DNA of 64,000 nt from Mycobacterium conspicuum (GCF_010730195.1 NZ_AP022613.1:3720001-3784000), one strand, 5' to 3'. Shown: positions 34,219 through 43,547, counted from the stretch's first letter. Made by a program: numbers and translations. Notes: generated by a model not told the origin, from the letters alone.

Positions 34219-34488
34219 TTGATTGGGTATGTCGCCGTTCTCGGAGTGGGTTACGTTCTGGGCACCAAGGCTGGACGCCACCGCTATGAGCAGATCGTCG
34301 GCACCTGTCGCGCACTGACCAGCAGCCCGCTGGCCAAGTCGGTGATCGAGCGGGGGCGCAGGGAAATCGCGAACCGGATCTCCCCCGATACCGGGTTCGT
34401 CACCCTCGCCGAGATCGACAACCAGACCGAGGTCGTCGCCCAGCCGGTCGAGCGCGCCGAGCCACAGAACAGCGCCTCACGCGGTTAG
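34219..34488 (+). CDS. Conserved small protein, Rv2342-like
   Basis: An 89-residue protein starting at a TTG that has a strong GGAGGGA five bases upstream. A short hydrophobic N-terminus (MIGYVAVLGVGYVLGTKAG) leads into basic and helical sequence (RHRYEQIVGTCRALTSSPLA). This hydrophobic-start, KAGRxRYEQI layout is common to small actinobacterial envelope-associated proteins of unknown function. Its 3' end overlaps convergent dnaG by 12 bp. Confidence 0.75.
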   Translation: MIGYVAVLGVGYVLGTKAGRHRYEQIVGTCRALTSSPLAKSVIERGRREIANRISPDTGFVTLAEIDNQTEVVAQPVERAEPQNSASRG

Positions 34489-36393
34489 ATCGTCGCCGCT
34501 GGCCTGCTCCAGCAGGCTGCGTCGGTAGGCCTCCATGGCGACCAGGTCGCCGAACAGCTGGTGATATTCGTCGCCCTGCTCGATCGGCGACATGCGTTGC
34601 AGCTTGGACTTCACCTCGGCGATCTGCCGACCCATCCACACCTCTTGCAAACGCGCCAGCACCCCGCCGATGTAGCGCGGCAGCTTCTCGTCGTCGACCT
34701 GGATCGCCTCCACCCCCAGCTCGTTGACCAGGCCGGCGGTCAGCGCGGACGCCGTCTGCTGGCGCACCGCGTCGATCCACTGCGCCCCGGTGAGGCCGGC
34801 CGACGTGCCGCCCGCCGCGTCGATGGCGGCACGCACCGCCGCGTAGCCGGGGTGGGTGAAACTCTCGACGGTCAACGCGTCGAACACCGGGCCGGCCAGC
34901 GCCGGGTACTGCAGCGCCGATTTGAGCGCCTCGCGCTGCGGCCACAACGTCGGATCGCGCGGATCGGGACGGGGCACCGCGGGCTCGGCCGGCCGCGCAC
35001 TCGGCGCTTGCTCGACGCGCGCACCGCGGCGTCTGCCGCGTTCCGGGGCGCCGCGGCGGGTTGCCTCCTCCCGGACGCGGGTCAGCACCTGCCCCTCGTC
35101 CGACCAGCCGGTCCAGCCCGCCAGACGTCGCGCGTATTCATCGCGCAACGCGTAGTCCCGGATCCGCGCGACCAGGGGAACACAGCGGCGCAGCGCATCC
35201 ACTCGCGCCTGGGGATCGTCGTCGAGGACCGCTCCGTCGGGAATCAAACTGCGGATGGCGAATTCGAACATCGGCTTGCGCCGCGCCACCAGATCCCGCA
35301 ACGCGTTGTCGCCGGCGCTGAGCCGCAGCTCGCAGGGATCCATGCCGTCGGCGGCGACGGCGACGAACGACTTCCCCGCGACCTGCTGGTCGCCGTCGAA
35401 CGCCTTGAGGGCCGCCGCCTGCCCCGCCTGGTCACCGTCGAAGACAAAGATCAGTTCGCCGCGATACCAGTTGTCGTCCATCATCAATCGGCGCAGCATC
35501 GCCAGGTGGTCGTCGCCGAAGGCGGTCCCACACGAGGCCACCGCGGTGGTGACCCCGGCCAGGTGCATCGCCATCACGTCGGTGTAGCCCTCGACGACAA
35601 CCGCCTGATGCCCCTTGGCGATATCGCGTTTGGCCAAGTCGATGCCGAACATCACCGACGACTTCTTGTACAGCTGCGTCTCGGGCGTGTTGACGTACTT
35701 GGCTTCCATCGGGTCGTCGTCGAACAGCCGCCGCGCCCCGAACCCGATCACCTCGCCGGACGCGGTGCGGATCGGCCACAGCAGCCGCCGGTGGAAACGG
35801 TCCATCGGACCGCGCCGCCCCTCGCGGGACAGGCCGGCGGCCTCCAGCTCCTTGAACTCAAAACCCTTGCGCTGCAAATGCTTTGTCAGCTTGTCCCAGC
35901 CCGACGGCGCGAACCCGCAGCCGAAATGACGCGCGGCCTCGGCGTCGAAGTTGCGCTCGGTGAGGTACTTGCGGGCCGGGGCCGCCTCGTCGGACTCCAG
36001 CTCGGCGGCGTAGAACTCCGCCGCGGCCGCGTTGGCCGCGATGAGCCGGCTGCGGCTGCCGCGGTCGCGCTGCACGCTGGTGGCCGCACCGGTGTAGGTG
36101 ATGGTGTGACCGATGCGGTCGGCGAGCAGCTCAACCGCCTCGACGAAGCTGACGTGCTCGATCTTCTGGACGAACGCGTAGACGTCGCCGCCCTCGCCGC
36201 ACCCGAAGCAGTGGAAGTGGCCATGGTTGGGCCGGACGTGAAACGACGGTGACTTCTCGTTGTGGAAGGGGCACAGGCCTTTCAGCGAATCCGCGCCGGC
36301 GCGCCGCAACTGCACGTAGTCACCGACGACCTCTTCGATGCGGACCCGCTCGCGGATGGTGGCGATATCGCGATCGGAGATCCGCCCAGCCAT
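34477..36393 (-). CDS. dnaG: DNA primase DnaG
   Basis: A 638-residue primase that makes RNA primers for replication. I start at the ATG at 36393 (MAGRISDRDIATIRER), matching the mycobacterial N-terminus; a GTG two codons upstream is possible. The CHC2 zinc finger is at about 38-62 (CPFHNEKSPSFHV ... HCFGCGEGGD). The catalytic core follows, with TOPRIM motifs VVVEGYTDVMA near 262 and FVFDGDQAGQAA near 310. The C-terminal third, after an Arg/Pro-rich hinge, is the helical DnaB-binding region. Confidence 0.96.
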   Translation of the reverse strand: MAGRISDRDIATIRERVRIEEVVGDYVQLRRAGADSLKGLCPFHNEKSPSFHVRPNHGHFHCFGCGEGGDVYAFVQKIEHVSFVEAVELLADRIGHTITYTGAATSVQRDRGSRSRLIAANAAAAEFYAAELESDEAAPARKYLTERNFDAEAARHFGCGFAPSGWDKLTKHLQRKGFEFKELEAAGLSREGRRGPMDRFHRRLLWPIRTASGEVIGFGARRLFDDDPMEAKYVNTPETQLYKKSSVMFGIDLAKRDIAKGHQAVVVEGYTDVMAMHLAGVTTAVASCGTAFGDDHLAMLRRLMMDDNWYRGELIFVFDGDQAGQAAALKAFDGDQQVAGKSFVAVAADGMDPCELRLSAGDNALRDLVARRKPMFEFAIRSLIPDGAVLDDDPQARVDALRRCVPLVARIRDYALRDEYARRLAGWTGWSDEGQVLTRVREEATRRGAPERGRRRGARVEQAPSARPAEPAVPRPDPRDPTLWPQREALKSALQYPALAGPVFDALTVESFTHPGYAAVRAAIDAAGGTSAGLTGAQWIDAVRQQTASALTAGLVNELGVEAIQVDDEKLPRYIGGVLARLQEVWMGRQIAEVKSKLQRMSPIEQGDEYHQLFGDLVAMEAYRRSLLEQASGDDLTA

Positions 36394-36438
36394 CGGCACA
36401 GTCTAAAGCGCGGACGCGACAGCGATCCGGCAGTCCGG

Positions 36439-37059
36439 CTAGCTGGTGTTGATGACCCCGCACGCGATGCGTTGCTCCGACATCCCGGCCATGCCGCCGT
36501 CTTCGGTGCCGTGCAGCATCAAAGCGGTCTTGTTACCGGCCAGCAGATCGTCTCGGGTGAAGGCGTCGGTGGTGGTGACCAGGTAGGCCGAACCGTCTGA
36601 GCGCACCTCAAGCGAGGTCAGGTCGCCGCTTTCCGGCTTCCCGGTGTGTCCGGGCGCCTGGTAGTGGCCGCCGGCGGACAAGAAGTTGCCGGGCGGACCG
36701 CCGGCCGGGGCGACCGAGTTGGGCTCGCACTTGCCGATTTCGTGAATGTGCATGCCGTGGAAACCGGGCGCCAAAATGCCGGGGGCCACGGTTTTTACCG
36801 TGACGGTCACGTAGCCGCCGGTGAAGTCGAACGTCGCCGTGGCCGCGGACTTGCCGTCGGGCGTTTTCAGTTCCGCGGTGAGCGATCCGGCGCCGGGCGC
36901 CGAGCTGACCGACGCCGCGGTGGTCGTCGCGGCCGGGAAGCCGCTCTGGACGGCGGGGGTGGTGCCCGGCTGGGTGCTGGCATGCTGGGGGGAACTACAC
37001 GCGGTGATAGCCACAACGGGGAACGACACCAATGTTGCAACGGCGGTGAGTTTGGTCAT
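36439..37059 (-). CDS. sodC: Cu-type superoxide dismutase lipoprotein SodC, shortened C-terminus
   Basis: A 206-residue protein from the ATG at 37059. The signal ends in a lipobox (VVAITAC, Cys21), so the enzyme is anchored outside the membrane. The Ser/Thr/Pro/Ala linker leads to the SOD domain: GFHGMHIHEIGKCEP has the two copper His, SAGGHYQAPGH the bridging-position His, ALMLHGTEDG the fourth His, and QRIACGVI the active-site Arg and disulfide Cys. Compared with M. tuberculosis SodC (240 residues), about 33 residues between the fourth His and the QRIACGVI end are missing. Those contain the last loop before the terminal strand. Activity may be changed. M. tuberculosis sodC is not at this locus. 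Confidence 0.85.
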   Translation of the reverse strand: MTKLTAVATLVSFPVVAITACSSPQHASTQPGTTPAVQSGFPAATTTAASVSSAPGAGSLTAELKTPDGKSAATATFDFTGGYVTVTVKTVAPGILAPGFHGMHIHEIGKCEPNSVAPAGGPPGNFLSAGGHYQAPGHTGKPESGDLTSLEVRSDGSAYLVTTTDAFTRDDLLAGNKTALMLHGTEDGGMAGMSEQRIACGVINTS

Positions 37060-37091
37060 GAGGGGCAGCCTAATCCGCGTCGCCGACGGGC

Positions 37092-38348
37092 CTACCGCGC
37101 GGGCGCGATGCGCTCCAACCGACCTTCGGTATACGAGGCGATCTGGTCGATCACGACGCGCAACCGGGCTCCGTCGTCGGCGGCGGCGATGAATGCCGCG
37201 GCGAAAACCGGGTCGAGCGTTCCGGGCGCCCCGGCGTAGAGCCACTGCGCCACCCGGTGAATGCGTTCGCGCTGCCGCGCCTGGGTTTCCAGATGCCGCG
37301 GATCGGACATGATGAACTGCAGCGCCAGGATTTTCAGCACCGCGACCTCGGCCCGCACCAGGTCGGGCACCTGCAGGTCGGCCTGGTAGCGCACCAGCGG
37401 GCCCGGCCCGGCCGCCGCCCGCGTGGTCGCGATGGCGGCTGAGGCGAACCGGCCGACCAGCTCGCTGGTCAACTGCTTGAGCGCGACCGACGCGGCGAGC
37501 GTGGCGTCGTACTTGCCGACCGCGGCGACTACCGGCAGCCCCGACAGCCTCTGCGCCGCCTGGACCAACTCGTCGGCACTCACCCGGGAGAATTCGCTCT
37601 CCCCCAGCTTGGCCAGGGCGGCCGCGTCATCGGGGTCGGCAAGCACCCGCAGGTCGATGCGTTCGGAGACGACGCCGTCCTCGACGTCGTGCACCGAGTA
37701 GGCGACGTCGTCGGCCCAGTCCATCACCTGCGCCTCCAGGCACGTACGGTGCGCCGGCGCACCCGCACGCACCCAGGCAGCCGCCTCGTTGTCCTCGTCG
37801 TAGAACCCGAATTTGCGTTGCCCCGCTTCGCGGGTCCACGGATATTTGGTCACCGCGTCCAGCGACGCTCGAGTCAAATTCAATCCCGCGCTATTTCCTT
37901 GTCCGTCAAGCACTTTGGGTTCGAGACTGGTCAAGATTCGGAAATTCTGCGCGTTGCCCTCGAAACCCCCGCAGGCGGCCCCGACCTCGTTGAGCGCCCT
38001 TTCGCCGTTGTGCCCATACGGCGGGTGGCCAATGTCGTGGGCCAGGCCGGCCAACTCGACCAGATCGAGGTCACAGCCGAGTCCGATCGCCATCCCACGC
38101 CCGATCTGCGCCACCTCCAGCGAGTGCGTCAACCGGGTGCGCGGGGTGTCGCCCTCGCGGGGCCCGACGACCTGCGTCTTGTCCGCCAGCCTGCGCAGCG
38201 CCGCGCTGTGCAGCACCCGGGCCCGATCCCGGGCGAAGTCGGTGCGGTGCTGGCCTTCGGTGCCGGGCAGACCCGCGGTCTTGGGCGCTTCGAGCACGCG
38301 TCGGTCGCGGTCGAAGTCGTCGTAGGGGTCGTGCTGATTCGTGCTCAC
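37092..38348 (-). CDS. dgt: dGTP triphosphohydrolase-like protein
   Basis: A 418-residue HD-domain phosphohydrolase starting at a GTG. The metal-binding motifs are RLTHSLEVAQIGRG and LAHDIGHPPYGHNGERAL, with a later MDWADDVAYSVHDVEDG. It should remove triphosphate from dGTP or other dNTPs and so control nucleotide pools. As in M. tuberculosis it follows dnaG; here sodC lies between, in the same orientation. Confidence 0.94.
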   Translation of the reverse strand: MSTNQHDPYDDFDRDRRVLEAPKTAGLPGTEGQHRTDFARDRARVLHSAALRRLADKTQVVGPREGDTPRTRLTHSLEVAQIGRGMAIGLGCDLDLVELAGLAHDIGHPPYGHNGERALNEVGAACGGFEGNAQNFRILTSLEPKVLDGQGNSAGLNLTRASLDAVTKYPWTREAGQRKFGFYDEDNEAAAWVRAGAPAHRTCLEAQVMDWADDVAYSVHDVEDGVVSERIDLRVLADPDDAAALAKLGESEFSRVSADELVQAAQRLSGLPVVAAVGKYDATLAASVALKQLTSELVGRFASAAIATTRAAAGPGPLVRYQADLQVPDLVRAEVAVLKILALQFIMSDPRHLETQARQRERIHRVAQWLYAGAPGTLDPVFAAAFIAAADDGARLRVVIDQIASYTEGRLERIAPAR

Positions 38349-38414
38349 GTCTTAGTCACCGCAGCACAGTCTGCCAGGACCGGGCCGGCAAGTCGCAGGG
38401 CTAAATTAGCCACC

Positions 38415-40394
38415 ATGCGCATCGCTCGCTGGTGCGGCGTATTCCTCGCCGTCGTGACCGCCGGGCTGCTGCTCGCGCCGCCCGCCGACGCGCAGCCCCC
38501 GTTCCGGTTGCCCGGATACGTCACCGACAACGCCGGCCTGCTGTCGGATTCCGGTCGCGCCGCGGTGACGTCCGCCGTCGACAGGCTCTACAGCGATCAC
38601 CGCATCCGGCTGTGGGTGGTCTACGTCGACAACTTCTCCGGGCTGACCGCGGCGGATTGGGCCAAACGCACGATCACCATCAGCGACCTGGGTAACAGCG
38701 ACGCCGTGCTGGCGGTGTCCGGCACTGAGCGCGCCTATGCGTTCTTGGTGCCGTCGAGCCTCCGGAACGTCACCGAACGTCAAATCGACGACCTGCGCCG
38801 CACGCGGATTGAACCGGCGCTCCGCAACGGCGACTGGAGTGGCGCCGCCATCGCCGCGGCCAACGGCCTCAACAGGACACCCGGTTACACCGGCCGGATA
38901 GTGCTGCTGGCAATTCTGGCCGGCATCGTGCTCGCCGTCGTGCTCTTGCTGCTCGTCATGCGCCGCCGCGCCCGCCGGCGGCGTGCGGCCGCGCTGGCCG
39001 CCGCGCGGCGCGTCGATCCGACCGACGCGAACGCGCTGGCCACCGTCGGGCCGCAGGCCCTCGACGACCTGTCGCGGTCGATGGTGGTCGACGTCGACAA
39101 TGCGCTACGCACCAGCACCAACGAGCTCGCACTGGCGATCGACGAGTTCGGCGACGAGCGGACCCAACCATTCACCGATGCGGTGAACACCGCCAAAGCG
39201 GCTCTCGCCCAAGCGTTCACCGTGCGCCAGCAACTCGACGACGCCACGCCCGAGACCCCCGCGCAGCGCCGCGAACTGCTCACCGAGGTGATCGTGTCGG
39301 CGGCGCGAGCCGACCGCGAGCTCGAGTCGCAGACCGACGCGTTCGAGAAGCTGCGGGATCTGGTGATCAACGCACCGTCCCGGCTCGACGGGCTGACCCA
39401 GCAGTACGTCGAACTGACAAGCCGCATCGGCCCGGCGCACCAGCGAATGGCCGAGCTGCACAACGAATTCGACGATGCGGCGTTGAGCTCGGTCGCCGGC
39501 AACGTCACCGGCGCGGGTGAGCGGTTGGCTTTCGCCGAGCGCAACATCGGCGCGGCGCGCGATCTCGCCGGGCGGGCGGAGAGCGGAAAGCAGACCGGAT
39601 TGGTGGATGCTTTCCATGCCGCCGAGTCGGCGCTCGGACAAGCGCGTTCACTGCTCGACGCCGTGGACACCGCGGCCGGCGACATCCGGCACGCCATCGC
39701 CACCCTGCCCTCGACCCTGGCCGATATCCAGGCGACCATCGGTCGCGCCGACGAGCAAGTGCGGCGCACACCGAAATCTCGGTCTGCCCGCGTCAAGGAA
39801 CTGACGGCGGCGCGCGATGAGGCCGTCAGCGCCGCCGAAAACGCCCGCGGCAGCACCGACCCCCTGGGCGCATTCTTCAGGTTGACCAAGGCCGACGCGG
39901 AGCTGACCCGGCGACTGGCCGCCCTGGCCGACGAACAGGCGACGGCCGAGCGACTCACCCGCGCCTACGAGCAGGCGCTGTTCACCGCGGAATCGCGCGT
40001 ACGGGCAGTGTCGGACTACATCGACACCCGTCGCGGCAGCATCGGGCCGGAGGCCCGGACCCGCCTGGCCGAAGCCAAAAGACGACTGCAAGCCGCGCAT
40101 GACAAGCGGACAACCGACCTGATCGAGGCGACTGCCTACGCCAACGGGGCTTCAGCCTGGGCCGCCAATGCCCAGTCATTGGCCAATGCCGACGTGCAGT
40201 CGGCCCAACGCGGGTACGGCCGCAGGGGCGGGGCCGGCGGCAACGACACCGGCGCGCTGATCGGCGGGATCATTATCAGCGATTTGCTCAGGGGAGGTAC
40301 CCGGGGCGGATTGGGCGGATGGATCCCCACATCATTCGGTGGCTCGTCAAGCTCGTCGGGTGGCGGCTTCATGGGCGGCGGCGGGCGGTTCTGA
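38415..40394 (+). CDS. TPM-domain membrane protein with long coiled-coil
   Basis: A 659-residue protein (Rv2345-like). The ATG at 38415 opens a signal peptide (cleaved near PADAQ). The TPM_phosphatase domain covers about 35-160 (VTDNAGLLSDSGRAAVTSAV, LWVVYVDNFSGLTAADWAKR). A transmembrane helix lies at about 164-185 (IVLLAILAGIVLAVVLLLLV), a basic stop-transfer sequence (RRRARRRRAA) follows, then a cytosolic part of about 370 residues that is almost entirely alpha-helical, and a Gly/Ser-rich end (GGSSSSSGGGFMGGGGRF). It is divergent from dgt and convergent with the Esx pair. Role unknown; TPM proteins are linked to membrane-complex repair in other bacteria. Confidence 0.85.
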   Translation: MRIARWCGVFLAVVTAGLLLAPPADAQPPFRLPGYVTDNAGLLSDSGRAAVTSAVDRLYSDHRIRLWVVYVDNFSGLTAADWAKRTITISDLGNSDAVLAVSGTERAYAFLVPSSLRNVTERQIDDLRRTRIEPALRNGDWSGAAIAAANGLNRTPGYTGRIVLLAILAGIVLAVVLLLLVMRRRARRRRAAALAAARRVDPTDANALATVGPQALDDLSRSMVVDVDNALRTSTNELALAIDEFGDERTQPFTDAVNTAKAALAQAFTVRQQLDDATPETPAQRRELLTEVIVSAARADRELESQTDAFEKLRDLVINAPSRLDGLTQQYVELTSRIGPAHQRMAELHNEFDDAALSSVAGNVTGAGERLAFAERNIGAARDLAGRAESGKQTGLVDAFHAAESALGQARSLLDAVDTAAGDIRHAIATLPSTLADIQATIGRADEQVRRTPKSRSARVKELTAARDEAVSAAENARGSTDPLGAFFRLTKADAELTRRLAALADEQATAERLTRAYEQALFTAESRVRAVSDYIDTRRGSIGPEARTRLAEAKRRLQAAHDKRTTDLIEATAYANGASAWAANAQSLANADVQSAQRGYGRRGGAGGNDTGALIGGIIISDLLRGGTRGGLGGWIPTSFGGSSSSSGGGFMGGGGRF

Positions 40395-40417
40395 CCCGCC
40401 ACCCCCGCAACGCAAAA

Positions 40418-40447
40418 CACCCGCCCACGGTTTCCCGTGGGCGGGTG
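40418..40447. terminator. Bidirectional intrinsic terminator
   Basis: CACCCGCCCACGG and CCGTGGGCGGGTG form a perfect 13-bp stem with a 4-base loop. The hairpin is preceded by AAAA and followed by CTTT, so it can serve both the TPM gene (+) and the esx genes (-) that converge on it. Confidence 0.88.
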
Positions 40448-40463
40448 CTTTAGCGAACTGCAA

Positions 40464-40748
40464 TCAGGCCCAGCTGGACCCGACGGCGCTGTCCGTGCTG
40501 GCCATGTTGCTGCTGGCCGACTGCACCTTGGCACCGTGCTGGTTGGCCTGCTCGTAGATCACCTGGAAGTTGCGACCCAACTGGGTGATGAACTCCTGGC
40601 AAGCCACCGAACCGGCGCCACCCCAGAAGTCACCGGCAGCCAGCACATCGCGAACGATGGCCTGGTGCTCGGCCTCCAACGAGGCAGCCTGCGCGCGGAT
40701 CAGCGCGCCGTGGGCGTCAACATCGCCGAACTGGTAATTGATGCTCAT
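40464..40748 (-). CDS. ESAT-6-like WXG100 protein, EsxN/EsxO type
   Basis: A 94-residue helical-hairpin protein. The turn motif is W-G-G in GDFWGGAGSVACQEF. The sequence MSINYQFGDVDAHGALIRAQ and the end SSNMASTDSAVGSSWA identify the Mtb9.9/EsxN subfamily. It is second of the pair, 48 bp after its partner; the two form a 1:1 heterodimer exported by an ESX system, ESX-5 for this subfamily. In M. tuberculosis the pair here is esxP-esxO. Members are so alike that the symbol follows position only. Confidence 0.94.
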   Translation of the reverse strand: MSINYQFGDVDAHGALIRAQAASLEAEHQAIVRDVLAAGDFWGGAGSVACQEFITQLGRNFQVIYEQANQHGAKVQSASSNMASTDSAVGSSWA

Positions 40749-40796
40749 TCTTACGTCCTCCTAAGTCGAATGTTTGTGGGATGCAGCAGTTTTGGA

Positions 40797-41090
40797 CTAG
40801 CTGCTGAGGATCTGCTGCGAGGCCTGCTCTTGGGTCTCGTAGTTGTTCGCGTCGCGGACCAGACCGTCACGCACGCCGTGCAGCATGTTCACGATGTTGT
40901 TGAAGGCCTGGTTCATCTGGCCCATCGTGTCGTAAGAGGTCGCCTGAGCCGTACCGCTCCAGGAAGCCCCGGCGATGTTCTGCGAGGACGCCCACATCTT
41001 GCGAGCCTCGTCAGACACCGTCTGAGCGTGCATCTCGAAACGGCCAGCCATCGCCCGCATAGCGTGCGGGTCGGTCATGAAGCGTGCCAT
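40797..41090 (-). CDS. WXG100 protein, EsxM/EsxP (QILSS) type
   Basis: A 97-residue protein starting MARFMTDPHAMRAMAGRFEM with a W-S-G turn (GASWSGTAQ) and ending in QILSS, the marker of the QILSS subfamily. GGAG is nine bases before the ATG at 41090. Near the C-terminus, YETQE fits the YxxxD/E ESX secretion signal. First gene of the esx pair. Confidence 0.94.
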   Translation of the reverse strand: MARFMTDPHAMRAMAGRFEMHAQTVSDEARKMWASSQNIAGASWSGTAQATSYDTMGQMNQAFNNIVNMLHGVRDGLVRDANNYETQEQASQQILSS

Positions 41091-41200
41091 GTTTAGTCTC
41101 CTTGTCAGTAGAAACTTGTCGTATGAGTTAGCCGCCGTGATCACCGGCTACGGCAGAGCCGAAGCCACCAATCACGATCAGGAACAGCGCTAGTTTCCTC

Positions 41201-41527
41201 TCAACCAGCCGCTGGAGAATGCGGGATTACGCTGCTGCTTCGCGGCATGTCGAAGCGAGGTTCGGCCTCGGCTTCCCACTCGCTCCACTCTCTCCACTCG
41301 TCCCATTCATCCATGTCTTCAGGGGTCGCGTCAGTTTGGGCGCCGTCGACCGCCATAGCGTCGGGCTCAGAGCCTTCCTCCGGCTCTGGAGCCCATGGAT
41401 CGTAGTCTTCCGGTGGCACCGCAACGCCCCAGCTGAGCGGTACCGACAACGCACCGAGCATGCCCGAGTGGGCCCGTCTTGCCGACACTGCGTCGTCCGG
41501 CAACGGCGAACCTAAAGGCAAGAGCAC
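41201..41527 (-). CDS. Rv2348c-like hypothetical protein
   Basis: The conserved part is 108 residues from a GTG at 41527 (LLPLGSPLPDDAVSARRAHS; LSVPLSWGVAVPPEDYDPWA), then an acidic Trp-rich stretch (DEWDEWREWSEWEAEAE) and RSSSVIPHSPAAG. This closely follows M. tuberculosis Rv2348c in sequence and length. The frame is open to 41701 with an ATG at 41671, so an N-terminal extension of about 48 residues is possible. It lies between the esx pair and phospholipase C, as in M. tuberculosis. The function is not known. Confidence 0.78.
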   Translation of the reverse strand: MLLPLGSPLPDDAVSARRAHSGMLGALSVPLSWGVAVPPEDYDPWAPEPEEGSEPDAMAVDGAQTDATPEDMDEWDEWREWSEWEAEAEPRFDMPRSSSVIPHSPAAG

Positions 41528-41731
41528 GTTGTCCCCTTCCAACTGCCGATCCCAAAGGGTCAGGCTCAGCGGCAAACATTCACCACTAAGCACTTCGCAT
41601 CGTAAGCCAAACCCCGCGCCTATGTCGCCAAATCGGCGCCCTAAATTTTTTAAGACAACGCGCAGTGTCATAACACGAGGGCGACGTGGGGGCCGGACCA
41701 CCGGGTTTGCCGGTCCGCCGCGGGCTTCGGA

Positions 41732-43264
41732 TCAGCAGAGACCGCTGGGTTTCGGGCGGGCCGGCCCGGTTTCCTGGGTGGGCATGGCTTGCGGGTAAGG
41801 CACTCGATACGGCACTGCCGCCTTCGCGATCGTGCCGAGAGCCACGTTGGGAATGCACTGGGCGAGCTTGGGCAGCGCGGCCAGCGCCGGGTGACGCAGG
41901 TTGGGCGGCGACGGGTCGGGCGGCACCGCGAAGTTGAACGCGGAGGTCATGTCGCCGACCGTGCTGTTGCGCCAGGCGCTGATATTGGGAACCGGCACAT
42001 TAAATCGTCGCGAGATGAATTTCAGCGTCGAGGTGTGGTCGAAGACTTCGCTGGCCTTGAGCGGGCCGCGGCTGTACGGCGAAATGACGAAGCAGGGCAC
42101 GCGGAAGCCCAGGCCGATCGGCCCTCGGATGCCGCCGGAGCCGGGCACCGCGTTGATGTCGGGAACGGTGACGTATTCGCCGGGCGTGCCGGGCGGCGGG
42201 GTCGGCGGCGTGACGTGGTCGAAGAAGCCGCCGTTTTCGTCGTAGTTGACGATCAGTGCCGTCTTTTCCCACACCGCCGGATTGGACAGTAACATCCGCA
42301 ATACGTCCACAATGGCCGCGGCGCCGACCGCGACCGGCAGCGACGGGTGTTCCGAGAACTGGAATCCCGGCAGCACCCAGGAAACCGCCGGCAGCCTGTT
42401 GGCTCGGATGTCGGCGGCGAAGGTGCCGGGAAAGGTGGGGGCGATGCCGTTGCGGGCCAGGTTAGATCGGGGGTCTCCGGCCTGTTTGAAGTCGTTGATG
42501 AGCCCGTTGTAGCCGATGACGGTGTTATTCAGGGCGCCGAGCACCTTGTTTTGGTAGACCTTCCAGCTGACGCCGGCGTCGTCGAGGTTCTCCGGCATGA
42601 TGCGCCAGCTGTAGTGCTGCAGCGGTTGGATTTCGGGCTCCACCAACACCGGTCCGCCGTGGGTGCCGTCGGGGTCGATCCAGGCGCTCATCCAATATAG
42701 CCGGTTGGGTGTGGTGCCACCCAGCAGCGAGCAATGGTAGTGGTCGCAGATGGTGAAGGCGTCGGCCAGCAGGTAGTGGATCGGGAGGTCGTTGCGGGTG
42801 TAGTAGCCCATCGGCGCCGGAACATTGCCTTGAATCGGGCTGTTCGACACCTGTGCCGGCAGCCAGCCGTCGTTGGCACCGTTGTTCCACGAATGGTGCA
42901 TGGCGATCCAGGCGTGGTCCGGATCCTGCACGCATTCGCCGTCCAGCAGGGGGCCCCGGGTGGTGTCGAAGCGGAACGGGATGGTGACGCCGGCGGGGTC
43001 GATGCGCTGCGTCGCCGGATTCCAGCCCTTCTGCTGGAACAGCGGCGACGGGGTATTGAAACCCTCGGTGGCCGACAGCGTGCCGAAATAATGATCGAAT
43101 GACCGGTTCTCCTGCATCAACAACACAATGTGTTCGATGTCGTTCAAATGTCCGGGACACGGTCCGGCCCCGTAGGCTTTTTCGATTACCGGGCCCGCCA
43201 AATCCAGCAAAGCTCCGGTACTGCTGGCGGCAGCGGCTTTAGCCAGAAATTGTCGACGGGTCAT
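41732..43264 (-). CDS. Phospholipase C, Tat-exported
   Basis: A 510-residue enzyme of the mycobacterial PlcA-D family (phosphoesterase family also containing Pseudomonas PlcH), hydrolysing phosphatidylcholine and sphingomyelin outside the cell. The start MTRRQFLAKAAAASSTGALL is a twin-arginine signal and aligns with M. tuberculosis PlcA. Catalytic blocks: HIVLLMQENRSFDHYFGT near 45-62, DGECVQDPDH, YDENGGFFDHVTPP near 345-358 and FDHTSTLKFI. A GTG at 43291 behind GGAGGG is an alternative start. M. tuberculosis has three plc genes here; this window has one. Confidence 0.93.
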   Translation of the reverse strand: MTRRQFLAKAAAASSTGALLDLAGPVIEKAYGAGPCPGHLNDIEHIVLLMQENRSFDHYFGTLSATEGFNTPSPLFQQKGWNPATQRIDPAGVTIPFRFDTTRGPLLDGECVQDPDHAWIAMHHSWNNGANDGWLPAQVSNSPIQGNVPAPMGYYTRNDLPIHYLLADAFTICDHYHCSLLGGTTPNRLYWMSAWIDPDGTHGGPVLVEPEIQPLQHYSWRIMPENLDDAGVSWKVYQNKVLGALNNTVIGYNGLINDFKQAGDPRSNLARNGIAPTFPGTFAADIRANRLPAVSWVLPGFQFSEHPSLPVAVGAAAIVDVLRMLLSNPAVWEKTALIVNYDENGGFFDHVTPPTPPPGTPGEYVTVPDINAVPGSGGIRGPIGLGFRVPCFVISPYSRGPLKASEVFDHTSTLKFISRRFNVPVPNISAWRNSTVGDMTSAFNFAVPPDPSPPNLRHPALAALPKLAQCIPNVALGTIAKAAVPYRVPYPQAMPTQETGPARPKPSGLC

Positions 43265-43531
43265 TCCGTCGACGGGGTGTCGGCCAGCCACGTCCCTCCT
43301 TGCCCGCCTCCTGACGCAGTTCCACATCACGGTACGGTTATGACGGCGACGAGCCCGGGTACTCAGACCGGCGTGTCGTGCCCGGATTTCACAAACCGAT
43401 AGGGAATGACTGGCCCGTCGGAAGTTTCGTTTCCATCATCGGCAGCAAACCGCACCCTCGGTTGGCGCGAATCGACCTACACCGCCGACGGTAATGGACA
43501 CGAATTCGTAGCCAAATCGAATATGGCCGAT

Positions 43532-43547
43532 AATTAGTAAACTAATT
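43532..43547. promoter_or_regulatory. AT-rich 16-bp palindrome upstream of phospholipase C
   Basis: AATTAGT-AA-ACTAATT is perfectly symmetrical in a GC-rich genome. It lies in the 328-bp gap (43265-43592) between the first PPE38-like gene and phospholipase C, 268 bp before the latter. It could be a regulator site for plc or a weak terminator of the PPE gene. The rest of the gap holds no supported gene. Confidence 0.4.

Noticed and set aside
37689..38414. 242-codon upstream extension of the TPM-protein frame
   Set aside because: It lies antisense to dgt; the signal peptide begins at the ATG at 38415.
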